NCBI GenBank assembly: GCA_016946835.1
Contig: JACVTC010000029.1
Coordinates: forward strand, 570,001 to 634,000
Length of the DNA: 64,000 bases
Source: Neocallimastix lanati (nom. inval.)
Taxonomy: Eukaryota; Neocallimastigomycota; Neocallimastigomycetes; Neocallimastigales; Neocallimastigaceae
Direction: 5' to 3'
How positions within the stretch are numbered: the first letter of the stretch is position 1; each line of letters begins with the position of its first letter. This document shows positions 11,566 through 24,605 of this stretch, one piece after another. A model generated the notes under the pieces. That model worked only from the letters and a program-made list of their open reading frames with translations. It did no database searches and was not told the origin of the DNA. The translations under genes were made by a program, and so were the position numbers.

Positions 11566-13813
11566 TCCATTATTATTTTTAAATTATAATTAGTAGAATT
11601 CAAGTAATAGAAATTTTTTAAATTTATTTTATTAATTTATAAATAGCATATTTAAAGAAAAAAAAAAGTAATATTTTATATAATAAAGAAAAATAAATAG
11701 TAAAAAAAGTAATATTTTATATAATAAAGAAAAATAAATAGTAAAAAAAGTTATATTTTATATAATAAAGAAAAATAAATAGTAAAAAAAGTAATATTTT
11801 ATATTAATGAGAAAAATAAATAGAAAAAAAAAAAAAAGTAATATTTTATATTATATTGAAAAATAATATAAGTACTGAAATACTTACAATAAAGTACATA
11901 TAATTTTCATAAATTAAATGATCTTCATCATACAATACGTATTCATACATAGGGAAACGCGATCGATCGATATCACCATGAGTCATATAATACATATAAT
12001 CAACAAAAGAAATAACCGCTCTATATATACCCCAGATGGTGATTAAAAATATAATAGCGATCGCTAAATACTTATTACTTAATGACTTAGAAATGATCGA
12101 TTTAGAACTATAGATGCGATAAACTCGAAATGCTATCGCAAACATTGGAATATAAATTAAATTATATGATATAGTATTATATAAAAAGAATAATCGAGCT
12201 TTAATATTAGCATAGGGTGGTAAACGTAATACAATTTTAAATATATTCATAAAGCATCCAACTAAAATAGCTATACAAAATTTAGGGGAAACTACTTTTA
12301 GATAGGGATGATCTCTATACTTATATACTTCATATATGGTTTGAATTGCAAATAGAGCTGTAATTATGGTAACTACCCAGGAGGCTATTGCATAACCTAA
12401 AATTTGAGTAGATTCTAATTCCTTTATATTTTTAAAATTATATATAATACGATCGATATCATGATATTCAATATTATCTCTGAGTAAGGGTGGCAACATA
12501 TATTCAATTTCATAATAGGAAGGACTGTATCGACTTTTGAAAAATTCTTTAATATTTAATCGATTTAATTTTTCTAGATAATCACACATTTGGGAATGTT
12601 GTTGACAGTACCTTTGAATATCCTCATCACTCTCTTTTTGGGATAAATCGAATGTAGGAATACTACCAAAATTTTCTGCTCTGAATATCTGAAAATCTTT
12701 TGAGGTTAATTGAAGTGCCACCTCTGAAAGAATTTCGGTGGGTATATAACTTTTTCTATTGACGACTAAATATTTTTCAATTAATGCTCCAATATTTTTA
12801 GGAGGAAGCGAAGCTGAAACATTTTCTAATTGATTTAATACTTTATAATGAGATGCTTTTGTTTTAAGTAGGGATGAATCGCCATTAATAAAATTTAAAA
12901 AGGCATCATTTTGATATAGATATAAGGAATTGCCAACGTCACCTTCTGAAATATCTAAAATTAAATTCACAAACGTTTCAAAAAATTCATGAGCGGTATC
13001 ATTATAAAAAATATTAAAATAATTTTTATCGTATTCTTTATTAAGGGTGTAATGATTATTGGCATATTCAATAACAAAATTCAGTAGATCATCATCATCG
13101 CCTAAAGAAATAGTGAGTGGATAAGAATTATTTTTTAGAGCCTCCCATAGTTCATTCCAAGTTAAGGAAGACATTTTTTCGACAAGGTCATTCGATAAAT
13201 CATCATTATTATGATAATAAATTAGATCAAAATCTAATTCATAAGGTAAACCATATATTTTATTCTTATATAAAGCATCGTTAAATACCTCTTTATCATG
13301 GAAATAAAATTCATTTCGATCATAGAATTCCGCAAAATCAATAAATAATTCAATGGAAGGATTAAGAATCCAAAAGAAATCTTCAATTAAATAAGTTTGC
13401 ATTAAAGCCAAATCATTATATAAAATTCGATCATCAATAATCATCATATCATATTTTTTTTTCCTCATAAATTTTACCATATCCCCTTCAAATACCATAT
13501 AACCCGTTTGTTCTGTATCCAAATACGAATAATTCGCACTACTATATTTATAAATATCGATTTTAATTTCATAATCTCTAATTTCAGGATTATCCTTATT
13601 TTTATTTCTGAAATATTCAGACATTAGAGTAGTATAATCCTCCTCGAAAGTCGGATTAACGTCACTATCGGTTATTTCATATCGGTATAATATTTTAATC
13701 ACTTTATTTTCTGAGTCAATTTCCCGTTCTTCGACAGCATTCACTTTACCATAAAAATTAAAAGTGATCGTCAATAAAAAGAATTTAAAAAAATATTTCA
13801 ATAAATCGTTCAT
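11004..13813 (-). CDS. Class C GPCR-like receptor with solute-binding-protein-like ectodomain (paralogue 2)
   Basis: Two exons, 11888-13813 and 11004-11513, join to 811 codons. The intron is at the same place and phase as in paralogue 1 but is 374 bp long, with a five-unit tandem repeat inside. Layout is the same: signal peptide, ~440-residue binding-protein-like ectodomain, seven helices, Ser/Asn-rich tail. By my count there are only about 10 substitutions to paralogue 1 in the ectodomain, against about 17 in the much shorter TM1-TM5 part. The signal peptide and the tail after LKEFIPLELT are essentially unrelated. The tail carries basic/Ser clusters (SRRDSKRGSVSSSS), possible phosphorylation sites. 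Both copies read open throughout, so both are probably active. Ligand unknown. Confidence 0.85.
11514..11887 (-). other. Intron of receptor paralogue 2 with 41-bp tandem repeat
   Basis: Donor GTAAGT at 11882-11887 (minus strand), acceptor AAG at 11514-11516. Inside, the unit starting gtaatattttatataataaa recurs at 11668, 11709, 11750, 11791 and 11837: four exact 41-bp steps or nearly so, then 46. This accounts for most of the length difference from the paralogue's 158-bp intron. Confidence 0.8.
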
Positions 13814-15720
13814 TCGATGGGATTTTCTTTATATTAAATTAATTTTGATTTACCCAAAAAAAAAAAAAAAACAATAACTAATTTATTTGAAATTATTAAA
13901 AGTAATTTTTTTGAAATCGAAAAAAAAAATTTTTTTATTACATAAAATAATAAATAATTGAATAATAATAAAAAGGAACAAAAACTTTTTTTTTTTAAAA
14001 AAAAATATTAAAAACATATAAATATTAAAATTTTTAATGAGAAGAAAAAGAAATTTTGTACCAAGAATTAATGGTGCAAATATAATCAAATAAAAAAAAT
14101 GGTTAAATTTAAAAGACACGTTATTATAAGAAACAAAGTTTTGTTTCTAATTTAATATTTATAATTATTATTAAAAATTTTAAAAATTTAAAAAATTTAA
14201 AAAATTTAAAAAAATAAAAATTAAAAAAATATATATATATATAATTGTATATATAATTAAAATGATAATCATTAAAATTATAATCATTAAAAATTATCAA
14301 TATATTATTCCGGATTTTTAAATAGATATATAAATAAAATTAAAAATAAAATAAAAATAAAAATAAAATAAAAATAAAAATAAAATAAAAATAAAAATAA
14401 TAAAAATAAAATAATAAAAATAAATATAATAAAAATGAAATTAATAATAGAAAAAAAAAAAAAGTAAAAATATTTAATAATAATAATCTTTTAAATTTTT
14501 AAATATAATTTAATATTGATATAAAACAAATAGGTGTAGCAACATATTTGTATATTTAATAATTATTATTAAATTTTATTTATTTATTATTTATTTATTT
14601 ATTTATTTATTTATAACTGTATTAAAAAATTATGATTTTAAATAATCATTATTAAATATTAAATTTATATCGCTTCTGTCAATAATAATATTTGAAATAA
14701 TTTCTTATTCATCTATTATTCAATATTTATATATATATATATTATTCATTATAATATGAAATATATTAAATATATTAAATTAAATAGTTAATTTCTTTTA
14801 AATATATATAATAAGAATATTATTATATATATAATTTAACTATTCTTATTTATTTTTAAAGTTTATATTAAAAATACATCATTCTTCTATATATTATAAT
14901 ATATAATATAATGAGATAGTTGTAGTTATTTTAATTATAATTAAATATATATATAGTTGATATTATTTATTATATTCATATTTATTATATAATTATATTC
15001 TTATATATTTAACTTTATTATTATTATTTTCATTTTAGGAATTATATAGTTATATTTATTATATTTATTATTTTAATATATATTTATTATATATTATATT
15101 TTACTTCGATAGATTATATTTTAAATGTATATTTATTATTATTAATATTTATTAAATTATTATAAAGATTCCTAATAACTACTTTTCTTTATTTGTAATT
15201 TTGGAGAAGACCTTTGGTTAATTGAGTTTTTTAAATTAAAATATATTAATAAAGGTTAATTAAATATAACGATACTATTATAAATTATTGCACATAAAAG
15301 TCCGGCATATCACATGTCACTATCACATGATAAAATAATATTGATTCAATAGTATTATTTATTCCATAATTATTCCATGGAAATTTTCGATCAATAATTC
15401 AAATAGATTTACCAATTTAAATATTATTATTTTTCCAAAAATAAAAAAAAAAAATAAAATAAAAAAAAAAATAAAATAAAATAAAATAAAATATATATTA
15501 TTTATTAATTACTTCAACCTATTTAAATTATATTAAATTTTTAATTTCTATTTATCTCTTTTTATAATAATTTTATAATACATGAAATTATTTAAACATA
15601 AATTTAAATAGTTCTAAAACAAAATATTATTATATTGAAAATTTTATATATAATTTAAATAATTTTTTAAAAAAAAAAAATATTATTATTATATTGAAAA
15701 TTTTTAAAATATAGGATATC
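13814..15720. other. AT-rich intergenic stretch
   Basis: Homopolymers and AAAAT/ATTT microsatellites (for example 14340-14440 and 14580-14612). A 78-codon minus frame at 13883-14119 is Phe/Lys run composition and not convincing. No gene supported. Confidence 0.4.
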
Positions 15721-16448
15721 TTAATCTAAATTATTTTGACTATTTTGATGATTTGTTTCGTTTAAATCATGATCGTTAATATTCATCTGTTGATTAACTA
15801 ATTGATTCTGACTATCTTTATTCGATTTACTAATAACATTATCATTATCATTAATGGTGATATTTGATGATTTAATATTCCCCTGAAATTTACTTTTTTC
15901 ATAAAGATTATTTTCTCCTAATTCACCACTAAATTCTAATTTTTTCTTTTCCATATATTCAGTGAGAATAATATTGTAATAAATCTTAATGACATTTAAT
16001 TATAAGTATATATATCATAGAAAGAGGTTTAATTTTTTATTAGTACATATTATGATCACTTTTTTTTTTTTTAAAAAAAAAATCCTTTTTTTAAATATTT
16101 AATATAATAATTATATTAAATTCTATATGGATAAAGAGTTCCATATTTTTTTTTATAAATTGTAACAGTTTTTTTTATTTACCATAACTAATAATACGAC
16201 AATATGAGCAATCATACAAAGCCAAAGTTTAGTTTTTTTTTCACTTCTTAATCTATTGTAATTTTCATCCCAGTCAAGTTCTTTATGATCATATAAATAT
16301 AATTCCGTTAAATAATCAAATACATTGTAAGCTGTATGATAGGTCCAACTAAATATTATAGAAGCAAAATTATAATAGAAGAAGCAACCAGAAATAAAAA
16401 TATATACTGTAAAAATGGTTGCAAATAATTGTTCAAATACGATTTTTT

Positions 16449-16485
<37 letters not shown>

Positions 16486-17013
16486 ATATATATATATATA
16501 TATTTTAAAATTTAATAAAAAAAATATTATAATTCAAATAAAAAAAAAAATTAAGAAAATGTTTATAGAATAGCAGTTAAATTAACATTTAAAAAAAAAA
16601 TTATGATTATTTTAATTTATTTATAAATACATACAAAAAATACACCTATAAAGAAAAATACATATGAACCAAAAGCAGTCCACATGGAGTATTTCGCAAG
16701 GTTTGCCACGTAGGGAACATAATTATCAATCATACATATATTCAAATAATGATCTCCTACAGTAACTCCCTTTTTTATCATTAATCGAAAATTATAAATA
16801 AATAATAAAAGCAAATTTTTTTAAATATAATATTAAACATTTTTATAATTATTAAAATAATTAATATATCTGAAAAATATTGAAATAATCAATTTTTTTT
16901 TTTTCACATACAAACATTAAAACGACTGATATTAATGCTGCCACTTCATCTGGAAGAAAATATAAAAAGAAAAATTTTGTCTTATCTTTAAAAAGTATTC
17001 CCTTTAAATTCAT
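15721..17013 (-). CDS. Small multi-pass membrane protein, family not recognised
   Basis: Four proposed exons: 16912-17013, 16635-16769, 16183-16449 and 15721-15945. All junctions are phase 0, with donors GTATGT, GTATGT and GTAAAT; they join to 242 residues. The protein starts MNLKGILFKDKTKFFFLYF, with a stop just upstream in frame. It has about four hydrophobic helices (LPDEVAALISVVLM; SMWTAFGSYVFFFIGVFF; TIFTVYIFISGCFFYYNF; LWLCMIAHIVVLLVM). A polar loop rich in Asp/Glu/Tyr (LYDHKELDWDENYNRL) precedes the last helix. The tail is hydrophilic and Asn/Gln/Ser-rich. A further possible coding piece (ILDLLLKGVLKDSLDRFNK) lies just upstream at ~17035-17105, so the gene may be longer or damaged at its 5' end. 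Consistent frame across three introns argues it is real. Function unknown. Confidence 0.55.
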
Positions 17014-17109
17014 TTTTTCTTATACCATTAATGTCTTTTGTTAAATCTATCAAGACTATCTTTTAGTACTCCTTTTAATAACAAGTCTAAAATATCATTT
17101 AAAGATTAT

Positions 17110-18029
17110 ATTTATAATTAAAGAGAAAAATAATATTTTTTTTAAAAGAATATTATAAAAGGAAATAATTTGAAAAATATTATTATAAATTATTATTATT
17201 TTTTTTTTACCGATATTTTATAAAAATTTAAATCATATTTGATATATTTCTATAATAAAAAAAAAAAAGCCTCAAAATAAATGTGGAAACACTTAAATTA
17301 TTAAAGTTGTTTTAATTTTTTCTAATATATATTATAAATTATATAAAGGAAAAAAAAATGTTTTATTTAGATATTTAAAAAGTATATTTAATAAATAATT
17401 TTATTTTCATTAATACTATAAATAATAAATATTTAAAGTTTAAAAATAATTAATAAAATTTAAAATTTGATATAAATTTTTTTTTATTTTTTTTATAAAA
17501 AAAAAAAATATAGTTAATTAATTATAAAAATTTAAAAAAAAAAAATTTAAAATTAATAATAAAAATTTTATTTTTTATTTTTTTTAATATATATTATATT
17601 ATTTTTTTTTTTTTAAAAAAAAAAAAAAAAGTTTAAATATAAATAAATTTTATAATGTCTTTAATTATTGTTAACTTTTTTTCTATGATGCTTATTTTTT
17701 ATTTTTATTTACTTTTCATATTCATTTTCATATTTAAATAATTTTTAATACTATTTTTAAATTTAAATCTTAAGTATAATAAAAGATTATTTGTGGATAT
17801 TTTTTTTTTTTTTTTTAAATTAAAGTTTTTGTTATGTCTTTCATTAAAATTTCCCTACTTATATTCTTTAAAAAATATTTAATATATATATTATAGATGA
17901 TAAATTAAAATGTTTCATGGTAAACAGGATACATTTTTTTTTTTTTTTTTTGATTAGCCAAGTTTTCAAAATTTAATAAATTTAAAAAATTTTTTCCAAA
18001 AAAAAAATATAATTATTTAATTTTATTTT

Positions 18030-18072
<43 letters not shown>

Positions 18073-18285
18073 GGACTTCCTCTATATATATATATAATTA
18101 GTATTCTCATAGACTAATAAATATTTTTACAAAAGTTAAGGTAAATTTTGTTTAAAACTTAGAGTTAATTATTTCATTTTTATAATCAATTATTTAGAAA
18201 TTTTCAAAATATATTCTACGTATTTAATTTCTTCAGTTCATAACATTTCATTTCTTTATTTTAATGAACTTTCTTTTCAAAAATC
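17110..18285. other. AT-rich stretch with homopolymer runs
   Basis: Poly-T and poly-A runs dominate (notably 18031-18072, T tract directly followed by A tract, a potential long hairpin). No gene supported. Confidence 0.4.
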
Positions 18286-18289
18286 TAAA

Positions 18290-19160
18290 TATTCATTCTT
18301 CTTTGTTGATATTCTCTTAAGAATTGACAATGGTCTAACCCCAAGTCCCATGAAAATTAATAATAAAATTATTTCATAAAAATTGAACTTCGATTTTTTT
18401 CTTTTTAATATAAAATTTTAATTCTAATTTTTAATCCATTTGAATCCAAAAAAAAAGTCATAGAATTGGAAACGGAGTTTTCACTGGATATTCCTAATCT
18501 TTTCATACCAGTAAAGGTGAAGGGAATAAGAATTAAAAAAAAAAAAAAAAAAATAGAAAAAAAATTTCCAAAGTTTTTAAATGTTCAGAGGATGATGCCA
18601 TCCCTCCTAACGCCTAAGGAAAAAAGAAGAGGATTTTTATTTTTTTTTTTTGGGATTTTTTGAATATTTTTTTTTTTTTTTTTGTATTTAATTATATACA
18701 AGAAAAAAATTTTATTTCTTTTTTATTGTTTTTAATTATATGTAATATAAGAATTTTATTTTTTTTTATGTATAATTAAATAATTAATCTATTAAGTCAA
18801 TCGTTGTTATTATTATTATTATAATTATTATTTGATATAATTCAAAATATTAAAAAATAAAATCAAACCTAAAAAAATAAAGTAAAGAAAAAAAATAATA
18901 AACCTTTTTAATTATATTTATTTCAAAAAAAAAAAAAAATAAAATAAAATTAAAAATAAACATAATTATCAATCTATTAGTAAACTTGAAAGCATTTCCA
19001 ACCTAAAAAAAATTAAATGGAAATGAAATGTTGGGTTGGAAATATTTCTGGTATGAAAAATAATTTAAAAAAAAAATAAATCATTAAAAGTTTAATTATA
19101 AGTACTTTTATGAAAAAATAGAAGAAAAAAAAAAATCAATTTTATTAATAATTAATTTTT
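18290..19160 (+). repeat. Dispersed repeat R18, copy 1
   Basis: Matches 24080-24920 in direct orientation over its whole length. Shared blocks include TGTTCAGAGGATGATGCCAT, CCCTCCTAACGC.TAAGGAAA, CTATTAAGTCAA and GTTGGGTTGGAAATATTTCT. Near the 3' end atttccaacc...ggttggaaat can form a 10-bp stem with a ~31-base loop, and it is kept in both copies. An apparent ORF at 18466-18663 is destroyed in copy 2, so it is not a gene. Copy 1 abuts a truncated LTR at 19160. Confidence 0.75.
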
Positions 19161-19312
19161 ATAAAATTATACATTTTTGGGGTATTTAGAGTTGACATAA
19201 TATACGGCTTATTATTATTACCTATCATATATCTCACACAGATATATTAAAATATATAACATTACTCCTTAATTTAATGTAATTTTAAAACTTTACATTT
19301 ATATTTTTAACA
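19160..19312 (-). mobile_element. Truncated copia-type LTR with polypurine tract
   Basis: On the minus strand it reads GAGTTGAGGGGAAA then TGTTAAAAATATAAAT, followed by blocks shared with the LTRs at 58.2 and 61.5 kb (GGAGTAATGTTATAT, ATATGT.ACCAATA-like, CTCTAAATACC). A purine tract directly before TGTTA marks a 3' LTR. The distal LTR end is lost where it meets repeat R18. Confidence 0.65.
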
Positions 19313-20990
19313 TTTCCCCTCAACTCTAATTTTTGGATATAGTTAGAGTTGAATAGAAATATAAAAATATATGTTACAATATAAAATAATGTTTTATTCT
19401 TAATATGATTATACATAAAATAAATTAAAAAGTAGACAAGTCATAGTAATTTTTACTAATAATTTTAATAAATTATTTGTAGGTTGAAAATTGTTTAATT
19501 TTTGTTCAGGAATATATTTATTTTATAGTGTATTAATTATGTCAATTTTATTAATATGCTATATAATAAATAGTTACTTGCACTTTAATATTCAAAATAA
19601 AATACTTTTATATTAGTACATTTTGACTTATATATTATTTATATTACAATGTTTTTCAATACATTTTAATCTTATTTTTTCATATATTTCACATCTTCTA
19701 TCATTCCTCCCTTAAATCTCGCTATTCAGTAATGAAAATTTGGTTTTCTGGTGAATATGTGAAAATGAAATTATCCTATTTAATAATATTGTTCACTTGA
19801 CATTATTAAATTATAAAATATTTCTTTTCTAACCATTTGTATGATAAAATCCTTTCTCTAGCAGATATACCATCTTAATTTATGAATACGGAATACTTCT
19901 TATAAATTGGGATTTATATTACTTTCAATTATAATCGTCTTTAAAAATTATTACTAACTTTTCTATATTTTTTGCTTTGTAATTTTAGTAATAACTATTA
20001 AAATAAATTATTAGCAATTATATATCAATGGATTTAATAAATTAAAATCTTGGGATATTAAAATTGATGGAATTTATTATAAATTATTCTATTCATTTAA
20101 ACTTATTAGTAAATAAGAGATTTCAGATTAAAATTTCATAATTTATTTTTATTTTTGTATGTTAATTTTTTTTGTAAATTTTCTTTATTATTCTATTTTT
20201 TTCTTTTTTTTATTTTAAAATAAATATTATTTTAACTAATCAGTTCAAAGGATAAGTATTTTATGATCTTCATTTTATTATTGCTTATTCCTCCCTAAAA
20301 TCTAAATTTTTTAAAAAGATTTTATATATTTGAATTTTCTTTAATCACAAATTTGTATTATGATTATTTTAAAATAGTTATTATTTAAACCCATTTAAAG
20401 CTATATTTAATAATGGTATTATTTTATTTTATTATTTTTTTTTTGAGCCCATTTCAAGGTAGGAATTACTATTCTGTTATGTTTTCCTGGAATATCTAAA
20501 TTTTATTATTCTTAAAATTATTTTATACGAGATTTCTGATATATAGTCCTTTTTCGTTATTTCTTTTTAAATAAATATACTCTCTTGATATGTATAAATA
20601 CACGTTAAAATAACTACATTCTAAATATAGTTTTGTGCTAAAAAAAACGTTTAAAATATGATTTCTTAAATCTTTGTATCTTATTATATTTTATTTCACA
20701 TATTCATAGGATGGAAATATTACAGAGTAAAAGTTATTTTATGTATAAATAGAGTACATTTCTTAAAGACCAGAGGTTATTTGTTAAAACATCAAACTAT
20801 AAATTTAGTTATTAATGAATAAAGATATTGTCCTAATATCTGTTTAACATGTTATTATAATTTTTATGTAAATGTAAATATATAAATAAAAGCAATTTAA
20901 GTGGATGTCTTTTAAAGTGACATAATGAGTAATTTTTTTTTATATATATAATATTTGTTATATTTCAAATTTTAGCATATCCCATATTTT
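19313..20990 (-). other. Probable decayed retroelement interior
   Basis: Two further minus-strand purine tracts, at ~19704-19720 (AGATTTAAGGGAGGAAT) and ~20287-20303 (TTTTAGGGAGGAAT), resemble the polypurine tracts of LTR elements here. No readable pol sequence was found between them, so the assignment is tentative. Confidence 0.3.
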
Positions 20991-20999
20991 AACATATAT

Positions 21000-22400
21000 C
21001 TTCCTTTTTAGGTTTTTTTGATGGTTTTAATATAATATTGACCATTATTTGATTTTTTGACAGCACAATAATCATTATAGGAAGTGTATTTGCATTTTCA
21101 CATTGTTGTTTATCAATTTAGTCATTAAAGCCAAGGGCGTTAATGCTACACTTTTGATTTTCTGCATTATTAAATATATATATCTCCAAGAGCTGTCTTT
21201 TTTTTTTTTTTTTTTTTTTTTTTGATATTTTCTTTTAATAAATTCTTAAGTTGATTAAGTATAAAAATGGTTTAAATAAACAGACATATTATAATAAATT
21301 TCAGAGTCAATAGTCCTATTGAATACTCTTTTTTTTATAAACATTTGCGATAATCGTTGCTTTATTTTGAACACTAGGTCCACCATTTAATAGCTCGAAA
21401 TTATAGTCATTGAATTTAATAATACTTTTAACTCCTTTTGAATGTTTAAAATTATTTTTATATAAAGACCTTTCAATAACCGGTTTATTTTCATAAAATA
21501 ATTTTCCGTTGTCTCCGAACATTTTCTATTGAACTTTAATTCCATCATATTCAATCCTTTAAAAATTCAAAAACATTATTATATTTATAATTAATAGAAA
21601 GAAATTCATGAATCTCGAAGAAAGCAATCCAATTATATTTTGTATAATTATTATAATTACAATCATGATACGCTTTTCCTTAAGTTGATTTCCCATAGGT
21701 AATATTCTGTAAAACCGTTCTTCTTCTATCAAATACATCAACAAAACCATTTTCTATATAATTACTAATTATACCTTCTAATTTTTCACCATCTATATCA
21801 TTATTATCATAATAAATGATTTTATTTATCCTCATATTTTGTAATAATCTATCCATTCTCGTATATATAGATTCTCATTTCTTTCTTTTTACTATTGCAC
21901 ATAAAGCAACTTTAGGGTATTCCTTGTTATTAATAGTTATATTATATTCAGAGTTATATATTTTTTGAATCATAATTACCATTATTAACAATTTTTGCAT
22001 TTAATTTTTTTTTTGAAATATTTTGGATAGAGATATACTAAGCTCGTAAGTTAGCTATCTTAATAATTTTTATAATTTTAATAATAAAATCTCCTAATTT
22101 TTTTTTTATGATTTTCTTGTTATAATGTCTACCTCCGGAATGGAAAATATCTTTTTATTTTTTGTTTTTTTTAATAAATTTTCATGATGAATATATTTAA
22201 TATTCCTCCTTTTTTTTTTATTTTTTTTTATTGTATTTTTAGTTTCATCCGGTTATCCTTTTTTTTTTGTATTCAGTAGTTTTTTCACCTTACTTTTATC
22301 ATGATTTTTTTTTTTTTGAGTAGAATCACTTAATCTGTCTCTTTTCATTTTCAACTGAGTGAATTATATCGTTGATGTCAACTTCAACAACATTCAAATC
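21000..22400 (-). pseudogene. Glycosyltransferase family 92 (DUF23)-like relic
   Basis: Minus-strand pieces in changing frames give NKEYPKVALCAIVKR, MRINKIIYYDNNDIDGEKLE, GFVDVFDRR, then KAYHDCNYNNYTKYNWIAFF and EIHEFLSI. This is the usual order of GT92/DUF23-like enzymes: an N-terminal ALC.IVK strand, a YDN.S.D motif, the A..DC block and a W.A.ID.DEFL motif. The expected Asp pair is changed (FFEIHEFL). A downstream frame has KGVKSIIKFNDYNFELLNGG and then Cys-containing residues (NAENQKCSINALGF). An Asn/Lys-rich stretch upstream could be the stem region. Stops and frameshifts show it is dead. It would have been a membrane-anchored sugar transferase. Confidence 0.55.
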
Positions 22401-22466
22401 TTATATACTAAAAAAAATCATCAAATTAATATTTAATTTTTTTTTTAAAATATTGTTTAATATATT

Positions 22467-22510
<44 letters not shown>

Positions 22511-22975
22511 TTTGTATTATGTTTATTCTTTAATCACACAAGATGTTGATGTTTAAAGGATAGATAATATTATTTTTTCTATTTTCTACAATTATATGGA
22601 GGTTAACTCTGGCCTGCTTAAGTTTTCTTTACAGCTAAAGTTAATTAATTTTTTTTTTGTGTGTGTGTTATTTTTTGTCTTAAGATGTTGATTTTAATTC
22701 TAGAAATTCCTCTTCTTCTCTTCTTTCATTTTTTTTAAAAAGAAGAAAAAAAAATTTAAAAATAATAAAAATGATTGATTATATTTTTCTGTCATAACTT
22801 TATTATTTTTTTTTTTTTTTTGGTAAAAAAAAATTATAAAAAAAAAAATTATTTGTATATCTGGAGCGATCATAAAATTTAATTTAATATATATAAAATT
22901 GTTTTATTAATTGTATCGATTAAATTATTTATAAGGTATTAATATTTTTATGTTTGGTAAATAACAATACTTTGA
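22401..22975. other. AT-rich stretch with poly-T tract
   Basis: Contains a ~37-base T run (22469-22505) and a short GT repeat (22660-22669). No gene supported. Confidence 0.4.
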
Positions 22976-22979
22976 TAAA

Positions 22980-23745
22980 GTTTATTCTCTTCAATAACGG
23001 AAATGAATTTTGACAATATAAAAAAAATTAAAGAATTATATATTCAGCATCTACACTAAACTATACTCTCTAACCATCAAATATAATGGAAAAGTCGAAC
23101 GCTTCAATGGGAATTATAATCAGTACAATTAAACCACTTCGTAATGAAGCTGAACTTTGCCATTAATTTTGGCAAGATATCATTGATACTTCCAATTATG
23201 TTAGAAACCATCCTCCCCCATAAAGCGATTTTAATTCTAAATTATAAAATTAGAAGGAATGATATTTATTTTAATAAAAAGCTAATCATTAATAATAAAA
23301 ACAATAACTTCAAAGATGATAACAATAATGATAATAATAATGACAATTCAATAACAGTAATATCAACAATAAGAATATCAGTCCCCACTTCAATAATTTA
23401 TGATCATAATACTATTAATGATGTAATTAAAGTGTAGAAGACGACACCAACGCAACAAATAACAATAATAATAAAAGGAAAATAGGGAGCATTAACGTAG
23501 ATATGAAAACAAAAATAATAAAAAAGATGATATACAATGAAAAATTAAGAGAAACCATTAATTTTGATGATATATAAAATTGATATGATTAGACGGAATG
23601 ATTGAAGCTAGTTAATGAAGAAATACAAAATAAATGATCATTATTTGTTTTTCAATCAGTCAAAAATATTCCTAATAGTATTAATATTACTATTTCAGGA
23701 TGAGTAATCAAATATAAAAAGAATTTCAAAAATAAAATTATTAAA
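22980..23745 (+). pseudogene. Ty1/copia integrase-to-RT relic
   Basis: Plus-strand frames match the intact element of this window: NGNEF, PSN.MEKSNASMGIII, FWQDIIDTSNYVRNHPP correspond to NGTEF, QQNGRIERFNGTII and FWEDAVSTSNYIHNRIP. Asn-rich spacer codons follow at 23290-23500. Then NIPNSINITISG.VIKYKKN corresponds to KIPKNANLISSRWIFKFKRN at the start of RT. It ends at ~23745 in an AATA microsatellite. Stops and frameshifts throughout. Confidence 0.75.
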
Positions 23746-24079
23746 TAAATAAATAGTAAATAAATAATAAATAAATAAATAATAAATAAATAAATAATAA
23801 ATAAATAAACATAAATGAATAAAAAATAATATTTTGTATAATTTATAATAAATATAATATATTATAAATTTTAAAAATGAAAAATCATTAATTTTTTTTA
23901 TAAATAGTATTTGTAAATAATAATATTTTTTTTTATAATTTTTGTAATTTTTTTAATGGAATTCATTATTTAAAGAAGGAAAGTTAATATAACTGAATTT
24001 TATGTAGAAAAGAAAAGTTGAGTTAATAAAAATTTATGTGGTTTTATAATTTTTTTATGAATTTTTTAAAATCTCTTTT

Positions 24080-24572
24080 CATTTATTCTCTTTGGAGTTG
24101 ATCAACTTTATGAATTGACAAAGACTCTAACCTAAAGTTTTATGAAAAAACATTAAAAAATATTATTTCATAAAATTGAACTTTGATTTTTCTTTTTGTA
24201 ATTTAAATTTAATTTCTCCATATTTTTAATCTCTTTAAATTTTTTTTAAAAAAAAAAATATTAAATTGAGACGGAGTTTTACTTATTATTCCTAATCATT
24301 TCATGACAGTAAAGGAGGAGGGGAATGAGAATTGAAATAGAAAAAAATTTCCGAAGTATAAATGTTCAGAGGATGATGCCATCCCTCCTAACGCATAAGG
24401 AAAAAAGAAGGGAATTTTAAATTTTTTTTGGGTTTTTTGATTTTCTTTTTAGTTGTTTTTAATTATATACAAAATAAAAATTTTATTTTTTTTAATGTTT
24501 TTAATTATATGCAATATAAAAATTTTATTTTTATTTTATTTATAATTAAATAATTAATCTATTAAGTCAACG

Positions 24573-24605
<33 letters not shown>

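Noticed and set aside
11668-11870. CRISPR-like array
   Set aside because: The 41-bp units are directly adjacent with no unique spacers, and they lie in a spliceosomal intron.
13883-14119. 78-codon minus ORF with a hydrophobic start
   Set aside because: Composition of Phe, Lys and Ile from homopolymers; no splice partner or family signal found.
18466-18663. 65-codon plus ORF
   Set aside because: Lies in repeat R18. The second copy at 24.3 kb has stops in the same frame.
23144-23437. 97-codon plus ORF
   Set aside because: Wrong-frame reading through a copia integrase relic and its Asn-rich spacer.
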